Of a stretch of DNA of 64,000 nt, positions 7,645-16,022 are shown in pieces. The stretch comes from Oscillospiraceae bacterium (lineage in GTDB: Bacteria; Bacillota; Clostridia; Oscillospirales; CAG-272). How positions within the stretch are numbered: position 1 is the first letter of the stretch; every line of letters starts with the position of its first letter. Under the pieces are notes generated by a model. The model searched no databases. It had not been told where the DNA came from and saw only the letters and a program-made list of their open reading frames with translations. The stretch covers positions 1 through 64,000 of the forward strand of contig SVSN01000011.1 of NCBI GenBank assembly GCA_015064285.1, in the 5' to 3' direction. The position numbers and the translations under genes are program-made.

Positions 7645-9636
7645 TTACATCACGTATTCCTGCCGGCGGATCACATGATCCTGGAATTCCCTGTCCAGCT
7701 CGCAGAAGTAGGCGCTCCAGCCCCAGATCCGCACGATGAGCTGACGGTATTTTTCAGGATGTGCCTGGGCATCCAGCAGCCGTTCCCGGTTGACAGCATT
7801 GAGCTGCAGCTGATGGCCGCCGGAAAGAATGAAATACCGCACCAGAGAAGCCACCTTTGTGACCGCATCCTCGCCCTGGAACATTTTGTCGTGGAATTCC
7901 AGCGTCAGAGGGCCGCCGTTGATCACCTTGGCCAGATCCGGTTTCGTGAAGGATCTCACCACATCCACCGGGCTGGGAATTTTCGCAAAGATGCTGACGG
8001 AATAGTTGGCGGCAAAAGGTTCGTCCTTTCTTCTGCCGTCGGGAGAAGCGGGAAGCGCGGCAGCATGCCACAGGTAGAACATGGCAGAACCGGTACCGGC
8101 ACGCCAGATCCCGCCTCTGTCATTTTTCCGTCCGGCCAGAGCACAGGAAAACGCTTCCGTGAGATACACCAGATACCGGTCGGCTTCGTCATCCCGTCCG
8201 CATTTGGGAGCTTCATACCGCAGTGCCGCACACATTTCATCCGCATCGGCAAAATCCCTGTCCATAGCATCGATCACCTGAGACAGTGTCCACCGTTTTT
8301 CCGTAAACACATATTTTTCCAGAGCGGCCAGGGAATCCGCACCGCAGGAGATCCCGGTACCGTGGATCCCGAAATTGTTGTATTCCGCACCATCCGCAAT
8401 GTTCCGTCCGCCGTACAGCAGGTTCAGGAAAGGCGACGGCACGAACCATACATCATGCACCTTATCCATAATGGCTGCCGCTTCTCTGCGGATCTCCCGG
8501 GCAACGGCGATTTTCATGTCCTGTACCCCGGCGTCATCAGACAGTGTACGGATGGCACGATCCACACACAGCGGATAGGACAGAGCGCCGATGTTGGCAA
8601 TCTCCATTCCCACCTTCGGTATGATGAACTCCCAGCAGGCAGCCACCGTATAGTTTGCGGCGTCCTCCGGGGCATATCCCAGCCTGCAGAGCGCCGGAAT
8701 CACCACATCATCGTTGGAATACTGGGGGAAACCCAGTCCCACTTTGGTCAGTTCCGTCCCTTTTTCGTACACGGAAAGAGGGGTATCTTTGTTCACACGC
8801 AGATTGATTTTGGGGTCAATCAGCTTCAGTTCTCCGCTGATTTTCAGACACATTTCCGTCAGCTCGTTCCAGACGTTTGTGCCATCGGGCAGCCGTCCGC
8901 CCAGCATCATGCTCTGGCCGTTGTCCCCCTGCTGGATCCCGGTATACATATCGCTGTCTATGTTGAAGGAAAGGAAAAAGTCTTCCAGCAGTTCTTCGGC
9001 TTCCTCCATGGTCAGGATGCCCGCATCCAGGTCATGGCGCAGGTAGGGCATCATGTATACGTCGAACCGGCCTACCGTATTGTGGTAATTCCCTTCCAGC
9101 CACAGCCCGTAGTGGACAATACGGAAAAACTGCAGTGCTTCCCGGAAGGTCTCGGCAGGATATTCCGGTACCTTCGCAAGAACCTGTGCCACATCCTCCC
9201 GTCCGACACGCAGTGCTTCCTGCCGGTAACTTTCGCACAGGGCAGCAAGGGCGTCCAGATCGGCGGCAGCCAGAGGATCAGCTCCTTCTCTGGCCGCTTT
9301 GAATCCGGTTTTCACCAGAGACATATGATCCGGACAGATATTGGATATGTAGCCGGATTCATGGATGAAATGCTCTTTTTTGATGTTCTCCCATTCCGCC
9401 GGAGTCAGCACATCGGGGCCGTTTGGCAGAGTCCGCATCAGAACAATCTTCTGTCCGGGCAGGATGTGGGGATTTTTCGCTTCCTCGGCAGCCATCTCGC
9501 AAAACCGTGCAGACATACGCCGGGCGGGGGTCATTCCGGCAGCGGCATATTCGGCAGCACGGGAAAGGATGGCGGGTCTGCGCCACTGGTGATGGGCATG
9601 GGATGTGATAAAGGTATATAATGTCTGGTTGGTCAT
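7645..9636 (-). CDS. Pyruvate formate-lyase-like glycyl radical enzyme of unknown substrate
   Basis: C-terminal glycyl-radical motif VRIWGWSAYF; putative thiyl-Cys region NYTVAACWEFIIP; adjacent activase. Start trimmed to MTNQTLY (RBS GAGGTGG). Confidence 0.88.
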   Translation of the reverse strand: MTNQTLYTFITSHAHHQWRRPAILSRAAEYAAAGMTPARRMSARFCEMAAEEAKNPHILPGQKIVLMRTLPNGPDVLTPAEWENIKKEHFIHESGYISNICPDHMSLVKTGFKAAREGADPLAAADLDALAALCESYRQEALRVGREDVAQVLAKVPEYPAETFREALQFFRIVHYGLWLEGNYHNTVGRFDVYMMPYLRHDLDAGILTMEEAEELLEDFFLSFNIDSDMYTGIQQGDNGQSMMLGGRLPDGTNVWNELTEMCLKISGELKLIDPKINLRVNKDTPLSVYEKGTELTKVGLGFPQYSNDDVVIPALCRLGYAPEDAANYTVAACWEFIIPKVGMEIANIGALSYPLCVDRAIRTLSDDAGVQDMKIAVAREIRREAAAIMDKVHDVWFVPSPFLNLLYGGRNIADGAEYNNFGIHGTGISCGADSLAALEKYVFTEKRWTLSQVIDAMDRDFADADEMCAALRYEAPKCGRDDEADRYLVYLTEAFSCALAGRKNDRGGIWRAGTGSAMFYLWHAAALPASPDGRRKDEPFAANYSVSIFAKIPSPVDVVRSFTKPDLAKVINGGPLTLEFHDKMFQGEDAVTKVASLVRYFILSGGHQLQLNAVNRERLLDAQAHPEKYRQLIVRIWGWSAYFCELDREFQDHVIRRQEYVM

Positions 9637-9795
9637 GGCAGCCACCTCATTTTCAACTGGTAAAATATGGAACCCGGCAGCGGCATAACCGGAAGCAATG
9701 CCGCGCACAATATCGTGGGGAGAGATTTCTGATTGTATTATAGCATAACTGCGGAAGATTGGCTATAAAAATCCATAAAAAAGGCGGTAAAATTT

Positions 9796-10410
9796 ATGAA
9801 TCAATCGGAACGGATACGACGGTACGGACGAATCACGGCAGGCTGCTTTCTTTTTGCTATGGCGGTTTCCTTTTGCCTGGAACCCTGGGAGCTGGCGGCA
9901 GGAGGCGCTTCCGGTCTGGCCATTGTGCTGGGCCGATGGCTTCCTCTGGAAACGGGAACCATTATTCTCCTCCTGAATCTGCCGCTGCTCTGGCTGGGCT
10001 GGCACCGGTTCGGCGGAAAATTTCTTTCGGAAACTTTGTATGCTACCGTGTTCTCCGCCCTGCTCACCAATCTGCTGGATCATCTTCAGGTATGGACAGC
10101 CATGCCCCCCCTCTGCACAAACATCGGCTCAGCGGCGATACTGGGCGGGGTTTTATCGGCAGTGGGAATCGGCATTATCTTCCGGGAAGGAGGTACCACG
10201 GGCGGCACAGACATTGTTGTGCATCTGCTCCATGACCGATGTCGACGGATTGCTGCCGGGTGGTTTTTTCTGACTGTGGACACCTCGGTGATCCTGCTTT
10301 CCTACCTGACCGGAGGCAGCGGAAAAGAAACCTTATTTGCCATTCTGGCACTGGCCGTGTTTTCCCTGGTATTCACCGGCATGGAACGGCGTCTGCCCGC
10401 AGAAATATAA
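9796..10410 (+). CDS. YitT family membrane protein
   Basis: GGASGLAIVL ... GTTGGTDIVVHLL multi-TM signature of YitT/DUF161 proteins. Confidence 0.8.
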   Translation: MNQSERIRRYGRITAGCFLFAMAVSFCLEPWELAAGGASGLAIVLGRWLPLETGTIILLLNLPLLWLGWHRFGGKFLSETLYATVFSALLTNLLDHLQVWTAMPPLCTNIGSAAILGGVLSAVGIGIIFREGGTTGGTDIVVHLLHDRCRRIAAGWFFLTVDTSVILLSYLTGGSGKETLFAILALAVFSLVFTGMERRLPAEI

Positions 10411-10471
10411 ACCTGTTTTATGTACCGGACCGGCCGATCTGTGTCTCAGACCAGCACCGGGCCGGATTCTG

Positions 10472-10909
10472 TCACCGGATCAGCCAGTAAATCAGACCGT
10501 ACACCATACCGGCAGCCAGACCATAGCTGATCACCGGGCCGGCAATCTGGAAAATTTTCGCACCTGTCCCCATCACAAGGCCTTCGCTGCGGGCATCAAT
10601 GGCGCTGGATGCCACCGCATTGGCGAAACCGGTTATAGGAACCAGAGTCCCCGCGCCTGCCTTCCGGGCAATCCGGTCAAATACGCCGAAGGAAGTCAGC
10701 AGTACTGCCGCGGCAATCAGAGACACAGACACCGCTGTTCCGGCCGCCTCCTCCGCCATCCCCAGAGACAGAAAACTGTTTTTCAGGATCTGTGCTGCGG
10801 TACAGACAATCCCGCCGGACACCCAGGCGGTCAGCACATCCCGGAACAGCGGCGATTTTCTGGCTCTGGCCTGTGCATAACGGCGGTACGTTCTGGCATC
10901 TGTCTGCAT
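10472..10909 (-). CDS. SpoVAC-like stage V sporulation membrane protein
   Basis: GGIVCTAAQ ... TSFGVFDRIARKAGAGTLVPITGFANAVASSAIDARSEGLVMGTGAKIFQIAGPVI, characteristic of SpoVAC. Confidence 0.88.
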   Translation of the reverse strand: MQTDARTYRRYAQARARKSPLFRDVLTAWVSGGIVCTAAQILKNSFLSLGMAEEAAGTAVSVSLIAAAVLLTSFGVFDRIARKAGAGTLVPITGFANAVASSAIDARSEGLVMGTGAKIFQIAGPVISYGLAAGMVYGLIYWLIR

Positions 10910-11047
10910 TTTTGTTTTCCTTTCTGCGGAAAATAGTCTGTTTCGGGAATCTCCCGCCGGGATCCCCCGCACGACAGTATTACCGGAAAATGAGAGAAAT
11001 ATTTATAAAAGTGCTCATGTTTATTCATATTCACAGGAAATTTTAAT

Positions 11048-11076
11048 TTGACTTTCCGGGCACGATGGTGTATAAT
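11048..11076 (+). promoter_or_regulatory. Promoter of the Cys-repeat zinc-ribbon gene
   Basis: TTGACT-17 bp-TATAAT; RBS AAAGGAG follows before the ATG at 11135. Confidence 0.75.
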
Positions 11077-11134
11077 ATCCTCAGAAAGAAAATATATAAG
11101 AAACATATGCTGCGTATGAAAGGAGCAACTCCCA

Positions 11135-11737
11135 ATGGTATTCAATATCGAAAGCATCAAAAAGAACTTCAAGGACGTCACCGATAAGACTGTAAGAAAG
11201 ACCGGCGAACTGACAACCATCGCCAAGCTGAACCTGGCCATCAAGTCCGAAGAATCCAAGCTGTCCACCTGCTACAAAGCCATCGGCCGTCTCTTCTACA
11301 CTGCTGAACGGGACAATCTGGACAACACCGAAGAAATCGCCACCTATATCATGCAGGCCGATAAAATCAAGGCCAGCATCACAGAGTATCAGAAAGAACT
11401 GGCAATCCTGCGCAATGTTGTGATCTGCGAAGGCTGCAGCAACGAGATCTCCAACGAATGCATTTTCTGTCCCATCTGCGGTCTGAAAGTTGCCAAGCCC
11501 GCACCCGCAGAAGACATTGTTGAAGAAGCAGTGGAAGAAACTGCTGAAGAATGCTGCTGCTGCGAAGAAGCCGCCGAAGAATGCTGCTGTGAAGAAGCTG
11601 CCGAAGAATGCTGCTGCTGCGAAGAAGCCGCTGAAGAATGCTGCTGCTGTGAAGAAGCCGCTGAAGAATGCTGCTGTGAAGAAGCCGCCGAAGAAACCTG
11701 CTGCTGCGACGCAGAAGAAGACAAGCCTGCCGAATAA
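11135..11737 (+). CDS. Zinc-ribbon protein with C-terminal Cys/Glu tandem repeat
   Basis: Helical N-terminus, CEGCSNEISNECIFCPICG zinc-ribbon-like motif, then (EEAAEE-CCC/CCCC)n tail. Confidence 0.85.
   Translation: MVFNIESIKKNFKDVTDKTVRKTGELTTIAKLNLAIKSEESKLSTCYKAIGRLFYTAERDNLDNTEEIATYIMQADKIKASITEYQKELAILRNVVICEGCSNEISNECIFCPICGLKVAKPAPAEDIVEEAVEETAEECCCCEEAAEECCCEEAAEECCCCEEAAEECCCCEEAAEECCCEEAAEETCCCDAEEDKPAE
11552..11707 (+). repeat. Tandem 27/30-nt in-frame repeat encoding EEAAEE-C3/4
   Basis: Repeated GAAGAAGCCGCNGAAGAATGCTGCTG(C/T)(TG[C/T]) read directly. Confidence 0.95.
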
Positions 11738-11839
11738 TCCGGAATCCCACCGGTAGAACAAAGAAATGAGAAATAGGAAGGAATGGAGGAAGAATGCTTT
11801 CTGCCCGACTTCTTATTTCTTATTTTTTCATGAGGAGCC

Positions 11840-12355
11840 ATGATTTTTGAAAAATATCTGATACCGGATCTGGTACTGGACTCTTTCCGGGACATCACTC
11901 CGGCGCTGCTGCAGGAACGGGGGATCCGCTTCATTCTCTCTGACATCGACAACACACTGGTTACCTACGATGATCCGGAACCCACGCCGGATGTACAGGC
12001 TTTTCTGGCCATGCTGGCGGAATGCGGCGTCAGAATCGGTTTTCTCTCCAACAACCATGCCGAACGGGTAGATCTGTTCAACCGATCTCTGGGATATGTA
12101 GCCATTGCAGACGCCGGGAAACCGGGAATCCGGAAAGCCGCAGAAGCCATGCGCGCCATGGGTGCCCTGCCGGACAATACCATGTTTCTGGGGGATCAGC
12201 TGCTGACCGATGCCGCCTGCGCCAAACAGCTTGGCCTGTACACGGTGATTGTGCCGCCGATCCGGGACAGAACAGATCTGTTCAACCGTACCAAACGGAA
12301 AATAGAAGTACCATATATGCGGAAGTACGCAAAATTACACAGACAGAAAGGGTAA
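11840..12355 (+). CDS. YqeG family HAD-IIIA type phosphatase
   Basis: FILSDIDNTLVTYDDPEPTPDVQAFL...GFLSNN...KPGIRKAAEAM...FLGDQLLTD. Confidence 0.93.
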   Translation: MIFEKYLIPDLVLDSFRDITPALLQERGIRFILSDIDNTLVTYDDPEPTPDVQAFLAMLAECGVRIGFLSNNHAERVDLFNRSLGYVAIADAGKPGIRKAAEAMRAMGALPDNTMFLGDQLLTDAACAKQLGLYTVIVPPIRDRTDLFNRTKRKIEVPYMRKYAKLHRQKG

Positions 12356-12359
12356 TATC

Positions 12360-13430
12360 ATGACCATTCAGGAAATCCGCTTTACCAGACTGCAGCAGCA
12401 GATGGAAGAACGGGGACTGGACGCTGTATACGTCAGCTCCGCCGAAAACCACCTTTACATGTCCCATTTTGACAATCCGGACGGATATCTTTTCCTAACC
12501 CGCAGCCAGGGTTGGGTCTTTGCCGATTTCCGGTATACCGAAGCCGCCAAAGAAGCCTCTTTCCCCGGTCTGCATGTATGCGAACCCGGTAAACCCAAGG
12601 TGGAAGAACTGGTAATCAGCGAAAACTGCAAACGGATCGGGTATGAAGACAACTCTCTGACCTGTTCCGCTCTGGCAGGTCTGAAGCAAAGAATGCCTGA
12701 TGTGGAATGGGTGCCCACCGGCAGTATGTTCGCCCAGATCCGTGCTGCCAAGACACAGGAAGAAGTGGACTGCATCGTTGCCGCACAGCGGATTGCCGAA
12801 GGCGCATTCCAGCATCTGATAGGCATGCTCACCTATGATATGACCGAAATCGAAGTGGCTGCCGAACTGGAATATTATATGAAGAAAAACGGCAGCGAAA
12901 AGCCCTCCTTCGACACCATCGCCGTATCCGGTACCGCTTCCGCCAGACCTCACGGCGTTCCCCGTCCCGTCAAGCTGGAAAAAGGATTCCTGACCATGGA
13001 CTACGGTGCTGTGATAAACGGTTATCACTCCGACATGACCCGTACCATCTGCATCGGCAAGGCGGACGAAACCCAGAAGAAGCTGTATCATACAGTACTG
13101 CAGGCACAGCTTGCCGCTCTGGATGCCGCCGCTCTCGGCGTAAAGAATGCCGATCTGGACAAGGTTGCCCGGGATATCATTGACGCTACGGAATTCAAGG
13201 GCGGCTTCGGCCATTCTCTGGGGCACGGCGTAGGTCTGCTGATCCACGAAAGTCCCAGCGTTTCCCAGTGGTCCGGTGACGCGGTGCTCCATGCTGGAGA
13301 GATCATTACCGTGGAACCCGGTATCTATCTGGAAGGCAAATACGGCTGCCGCATCGAGGACATGCTCTGGATCACCGAAAACGGCAAGGTAAACCTGACA
13401 AACTGTCCCAAGGAACTGATCGAATTCTGA
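12360..13430 (+). CDS. Xaa-Pro aminopeptidase / M24 family metallopeptidase
   Basis: N-terminal creatinase-like domain; TMDYGAVINGYHSDMTRT, GFGHSLGHGVGLLIHESP, ITVEPGIYL metal-ligand motifs. Confidence 0.95.
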   Translation: MTIQEIRFTRLQQQMEERGLDAVYVSSAENHLYMSHFDNPDGYLFLTRSQGWVFADFRYTEAAKEASFPGLHVCEPGKPKVEELVISENCKRIGYEDNSLTCSALAGLKQRMPDVEWVPTGSMFAQIRAAKTQEEVDCIVAAQRIAEGAFQHLIGMLTYDMTEIEVAAELEYYMKKNGSEKPSFDTIAVSGTASARPHGVPRPVKLEKGFLTMDYGAVINGYHSDMTRTICIGKADETQKKLYHTVLQAQLAALDAAALGVKNADLDKVARDIIDATEFKGGFGHSLGHGVGLLIHESPSVSQWSGDAVLHAGEIITVEPGIYLEGKYGCRIEDMLWITENGKVNLTNCPKELIEF

Positions 13431-13445
13431 GTCTCCAAAAAACAC

Positions 13446-13485
13446 AATACGGCTTACAGAATCTTCTCTGCAGGCCGTATTTTTG
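13446..13485. terminator. Intrinsic terminator between convergent genes
   Basis: AATACGGC...GCCGTATTTTTG hairpin. Confidence 0.7.
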
Positions 13486-13493
13486 TTTGCGTT

Positions 13494-14966
13494 TTATTTG
13501 TTTTCCAGGAACTTCGCGTTGATCTCTTCCACCTGCGACAGCGCCATCTGTTCCGCTTTTTCGTACCGGGAAGTGAAGTTGTCGGTGTATTCGTAGATCA
13601 TATACAGCACTTCTGCAAAATAGTTGCCCACTTTATAGAACCAGCCCAGGTCGAATACACGGGAGGAGAGAATGATGTCCAGCATGGCAATGCTTTCTTC
13701 ATCCCGCATATATTTGTAGTTCAGCACCTGATCGTAGTATACGGGGGTCACGATTTCATCGGAATAGTAGGCCAGCGCTTCGATGACCATACCGCTGCGC
13801 TCCGCATTGTCCATGACACCGGGCACGCAGAAGAACATACTGTGCCAGGAACCCACAGTGCTGTGGTATTCCTTCTGGGATTCCTCGTATTTGGGGTAAG
13901 GCAGAATCCCGAAATCCGCTTCCATATCCCGGAAGGAAGCCGCCAGATTCAGAAGCTGCAGATAGTACAGGCTCTGACCGTTCTTGAACATGGAAACCGG
14001 GGTAGTGATGTCGTAGCTGTCTCTCTGGTAGTTATAGGATACATTCTTATCAAAGGCAAAGTCGGTGTACCGGTCCAGAACATCCACAACGCTTTCGGTA
14101 TACAGAGTCAGTTCCAGCAGCCCTTCGCTGTTCAGCGTGGCGCATTTTACGCCGGTGGAGTTGACGGCAGCCATAACGGTGTCATCCCAGGTGATGGAAC
14201 CGAACCGGTCGTCTGTGGTCATCTTGCCGTCCCCGTTGGTATCCGCGGCAACCAGCTTGGCATATTCCCACATTTTTTCAAAGGTCCATGTACCTTCCTG
14301 TACGGAGGAATACAGATCGGTGATGCCGAAATCGGTAGCTACCTGCTGGTTGAAGAACACCGCAATGGTGCAGTCGTTGATGGCGGTGGAAACGGCACCG
14401 GTGGTAAAATACGTCTTGCCGGCGATTTTCATATCCTCCACAGCGTTCTGATCCCACCAGGACTGGCTCAGGTCGATGTGAGGCATGGCAGACATTTCCG
14501 CCAGAAAACTGCCCAGCACCAGGGTACAGGCGTCATATCCACCCACCGTAGCAGCACCGTAGGCAGCGTCCCCGGCCAGCACAGAAGTGGAGATGGCCTG
14601 GTATCCGGGGCCCATACTGTTGCCGTCAATGTTGCCGGACAGCTTTTCGTCGGTGATGTCGATGTTGTAGCGTTCTTCCACGGCGGCATTCCGGTCAAAC
14701 ACGGCATCGTTCAGCAGATCCCCGGTCAGCTCTTCCGCGTGAAAGTCGTTCTTGTCCCAGCCGGATTCGCTGTTGCCATGCACCAGAATGTGGAAATTGT
14801 ACCCATCCCAGTTTCCTTCCGGCAGAGTGTAGGCAGGTTCCGTTTCAACGGCAGTTTCGGTGACGGCAGGTGTGGTCTGGTCAGACTCACCGCTTCCGCA
14901 GGCGATGAGGGGCAGTGTCACGGCAGCACACAGCAGCGCGGCAAGAATTCTCTTAAACAGTTCCAT
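13494..14966 (-). CDS. Extracellular solute-binding lipoprotein (ABC sugar-type)
   Basis: Lipobox LPLIACGSG; long SBP-like mature domain with AAVEERYNIDI-type region. Confidence 0.75.
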   Translation of the reverse strand: MELFKRILAALLCAAVTLPLIACGSGESDQTTPAVTETAVETEPAYTLPEGNWDGYNFHILVHGNSESGWDKNDFHAEELTGDLLNDAVFDRNAAVEERYNIDITDEKLSGNIDGNSMGPGYQAISTSVLAGDAAYGAATVGGYDACTLVLGSFLAEMSAMPHIDLSQSWWDQNAVEDMKIAGKTYFTTGAVSTAINDCTIAVFFNQQVATDFGITDLYSSVQEGTWTFEKMWEYAKLVAADTNGDGKMTTDDRFGSITWDDTVMAAVNSTGVKCATLNSEGLLELTLYTESVVDVLDRYTDFAFDKNVSYNYQRDSYDITTPVSMFKNGQSLYYLQLLNLAASFRDMEADFGILPYPKYEESQKEYHSTVGSWHSMFFCVPGVMDNAERSGMVIEALAYYSDEIVTPVYYDQVLNYKYMRDEESIAMLDIILSSRVFDLGWFYKVGNYFAEVLYMIYEYTDNFTSRYEKAEQMALSQVEEINAKFLENK

Positions 14967-15007
14967 ATGCAGTTGTCCTTTCTGTTCATCAGACTGAATT
15001 TGGCTTA

Positions 15008-15970
15008 TCAGATAAATTTTTCCAGAATCATACCATATTCTCCGATGGGCGGTTCCCCGTGGAGGGTATGGTATTCTTCACAGATATAGGAAGCAAAGGT
15101 TTTTACATGGCGGATCCCCAGTGCGGTATAGAATTCCGTATCGGCATCGCACACATCTGCGTGGAACGGTACTTTCACCGGCGGCATTTTATAGCCGGAG
15201 TACAGAGCGTTGTCCAGCCAGTATTCCAGAACATGGGTATTCTCTGCCGGGAAAACAGTCAGCAGATCTTCCAGCAGTCTGCAGTACGCCGGGCCCCGCG
15301 GATCTGCCGGGTCTGTCAGCGGTCTGGCATGGTCTCTGTCCATGGGCGCAAATTCCAGAAATACATTTTCCGCAGGCAGGACATCCGGCAGGCATTTGGC
15401 GTCTGCGTAAGCAAGATAAGCTGCAGATGCCGCAGAATCATATGCTTTCACCCCGGCGGCAATGGCATTGGCTGTCAGGATCCCCTGATCCGCGCCGTTC
15501 AGTTTGGCCGCCCGGCATTTTTCACAGCTGCACCCCGCTTTTGCCGCATCGTCCATCCAGAAGAAATACCTGTGAGACTGTTGTCCCAGCTTTTTTGCCA
15601 GCTTATAGGCCCCCTCGGAAACAGCTTCCAGCGCTTCGGGAGAGGACGGGCACAGATTGCAGTCCGCCGTACGTACCCCTTCCCCATCGACCCGGAACAT
15701 TGTGGGATCCTTATCAAACAGATTCCGGGGCAGCAGCCATTCCAGAGCATGCAGTTCATACTCCACCTGCACACCGGCATCTTCCAGCATGCCGATCACC
15801 CGCCGTCCGCCCGGTTTTTCCAGAGCTTCCAGCAGCGCATCCACACTTCCCTGTCCCGGCAAGGCGATTTTGTGTACCCCCAGAGAGGTCAGATTCCCCT
15901 CACGGCACCATCTCACCCAGTGGTCACATAGATCTTCATATAAAAGCACTACACCACGGGTCTTTTCCAT
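15008..15970 (-). CDS. DUF4838-like / glycosidase-like protein
   Basis: YFFWMDDAAKAGCSCEKCRAAKLNGADQ (C-x-C-x2-C) and LEFAPMDRDHARPLTD resemble DUF4838 proteins. Start trimmed to MEKTRGVV. Confidence 0.55.
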   Translation of the reverse strand: MEKTRGVVLLYEDLCDHWVRWCREGNLTSLGVHKIALPGQGSVDALLEALEKPGGRRVIGMLEDAGVQVEYELHALEWLLPRNLFDKDPTMFRVDGEGVRTADCNLCPSSPEALEAVSEGAYKLAKKLGQQSHRYFFWMDDAAKAGCSCEKCRAAKLNGADQGILTANAIAAGVKAYDSAASAAYLAYADAKCLPDVLPAENVFLEFAPMDRDHARPLTDPADPRGPAYCRLLEDLLTVFPAENTHVLEYWLDNALYSGYKMPPVKVPFHADVCDADTEFYTALGIRHVKTFASYICEEYHTLHGEPPIGEYGMILEKFI

Positions 15971-16022
15971 ATGCTTCCTCCCTCTGCCGCATTGACACGG
16001 CGTATATGTTTTGGGTATAGGA

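Noticed and set aside
11552-11707. Possible CRISPR-like array
   Set aside because: Units are contiguous in-frame coding repeats with no unique spacers.
11081-11955. Minus-strand ORFs rich in AAFFSGFF or QQHSSAASS repeats
   Set aside because: They are reverse-strand readings of the Cys/Glu repeat and have no RBS or conserved motif.
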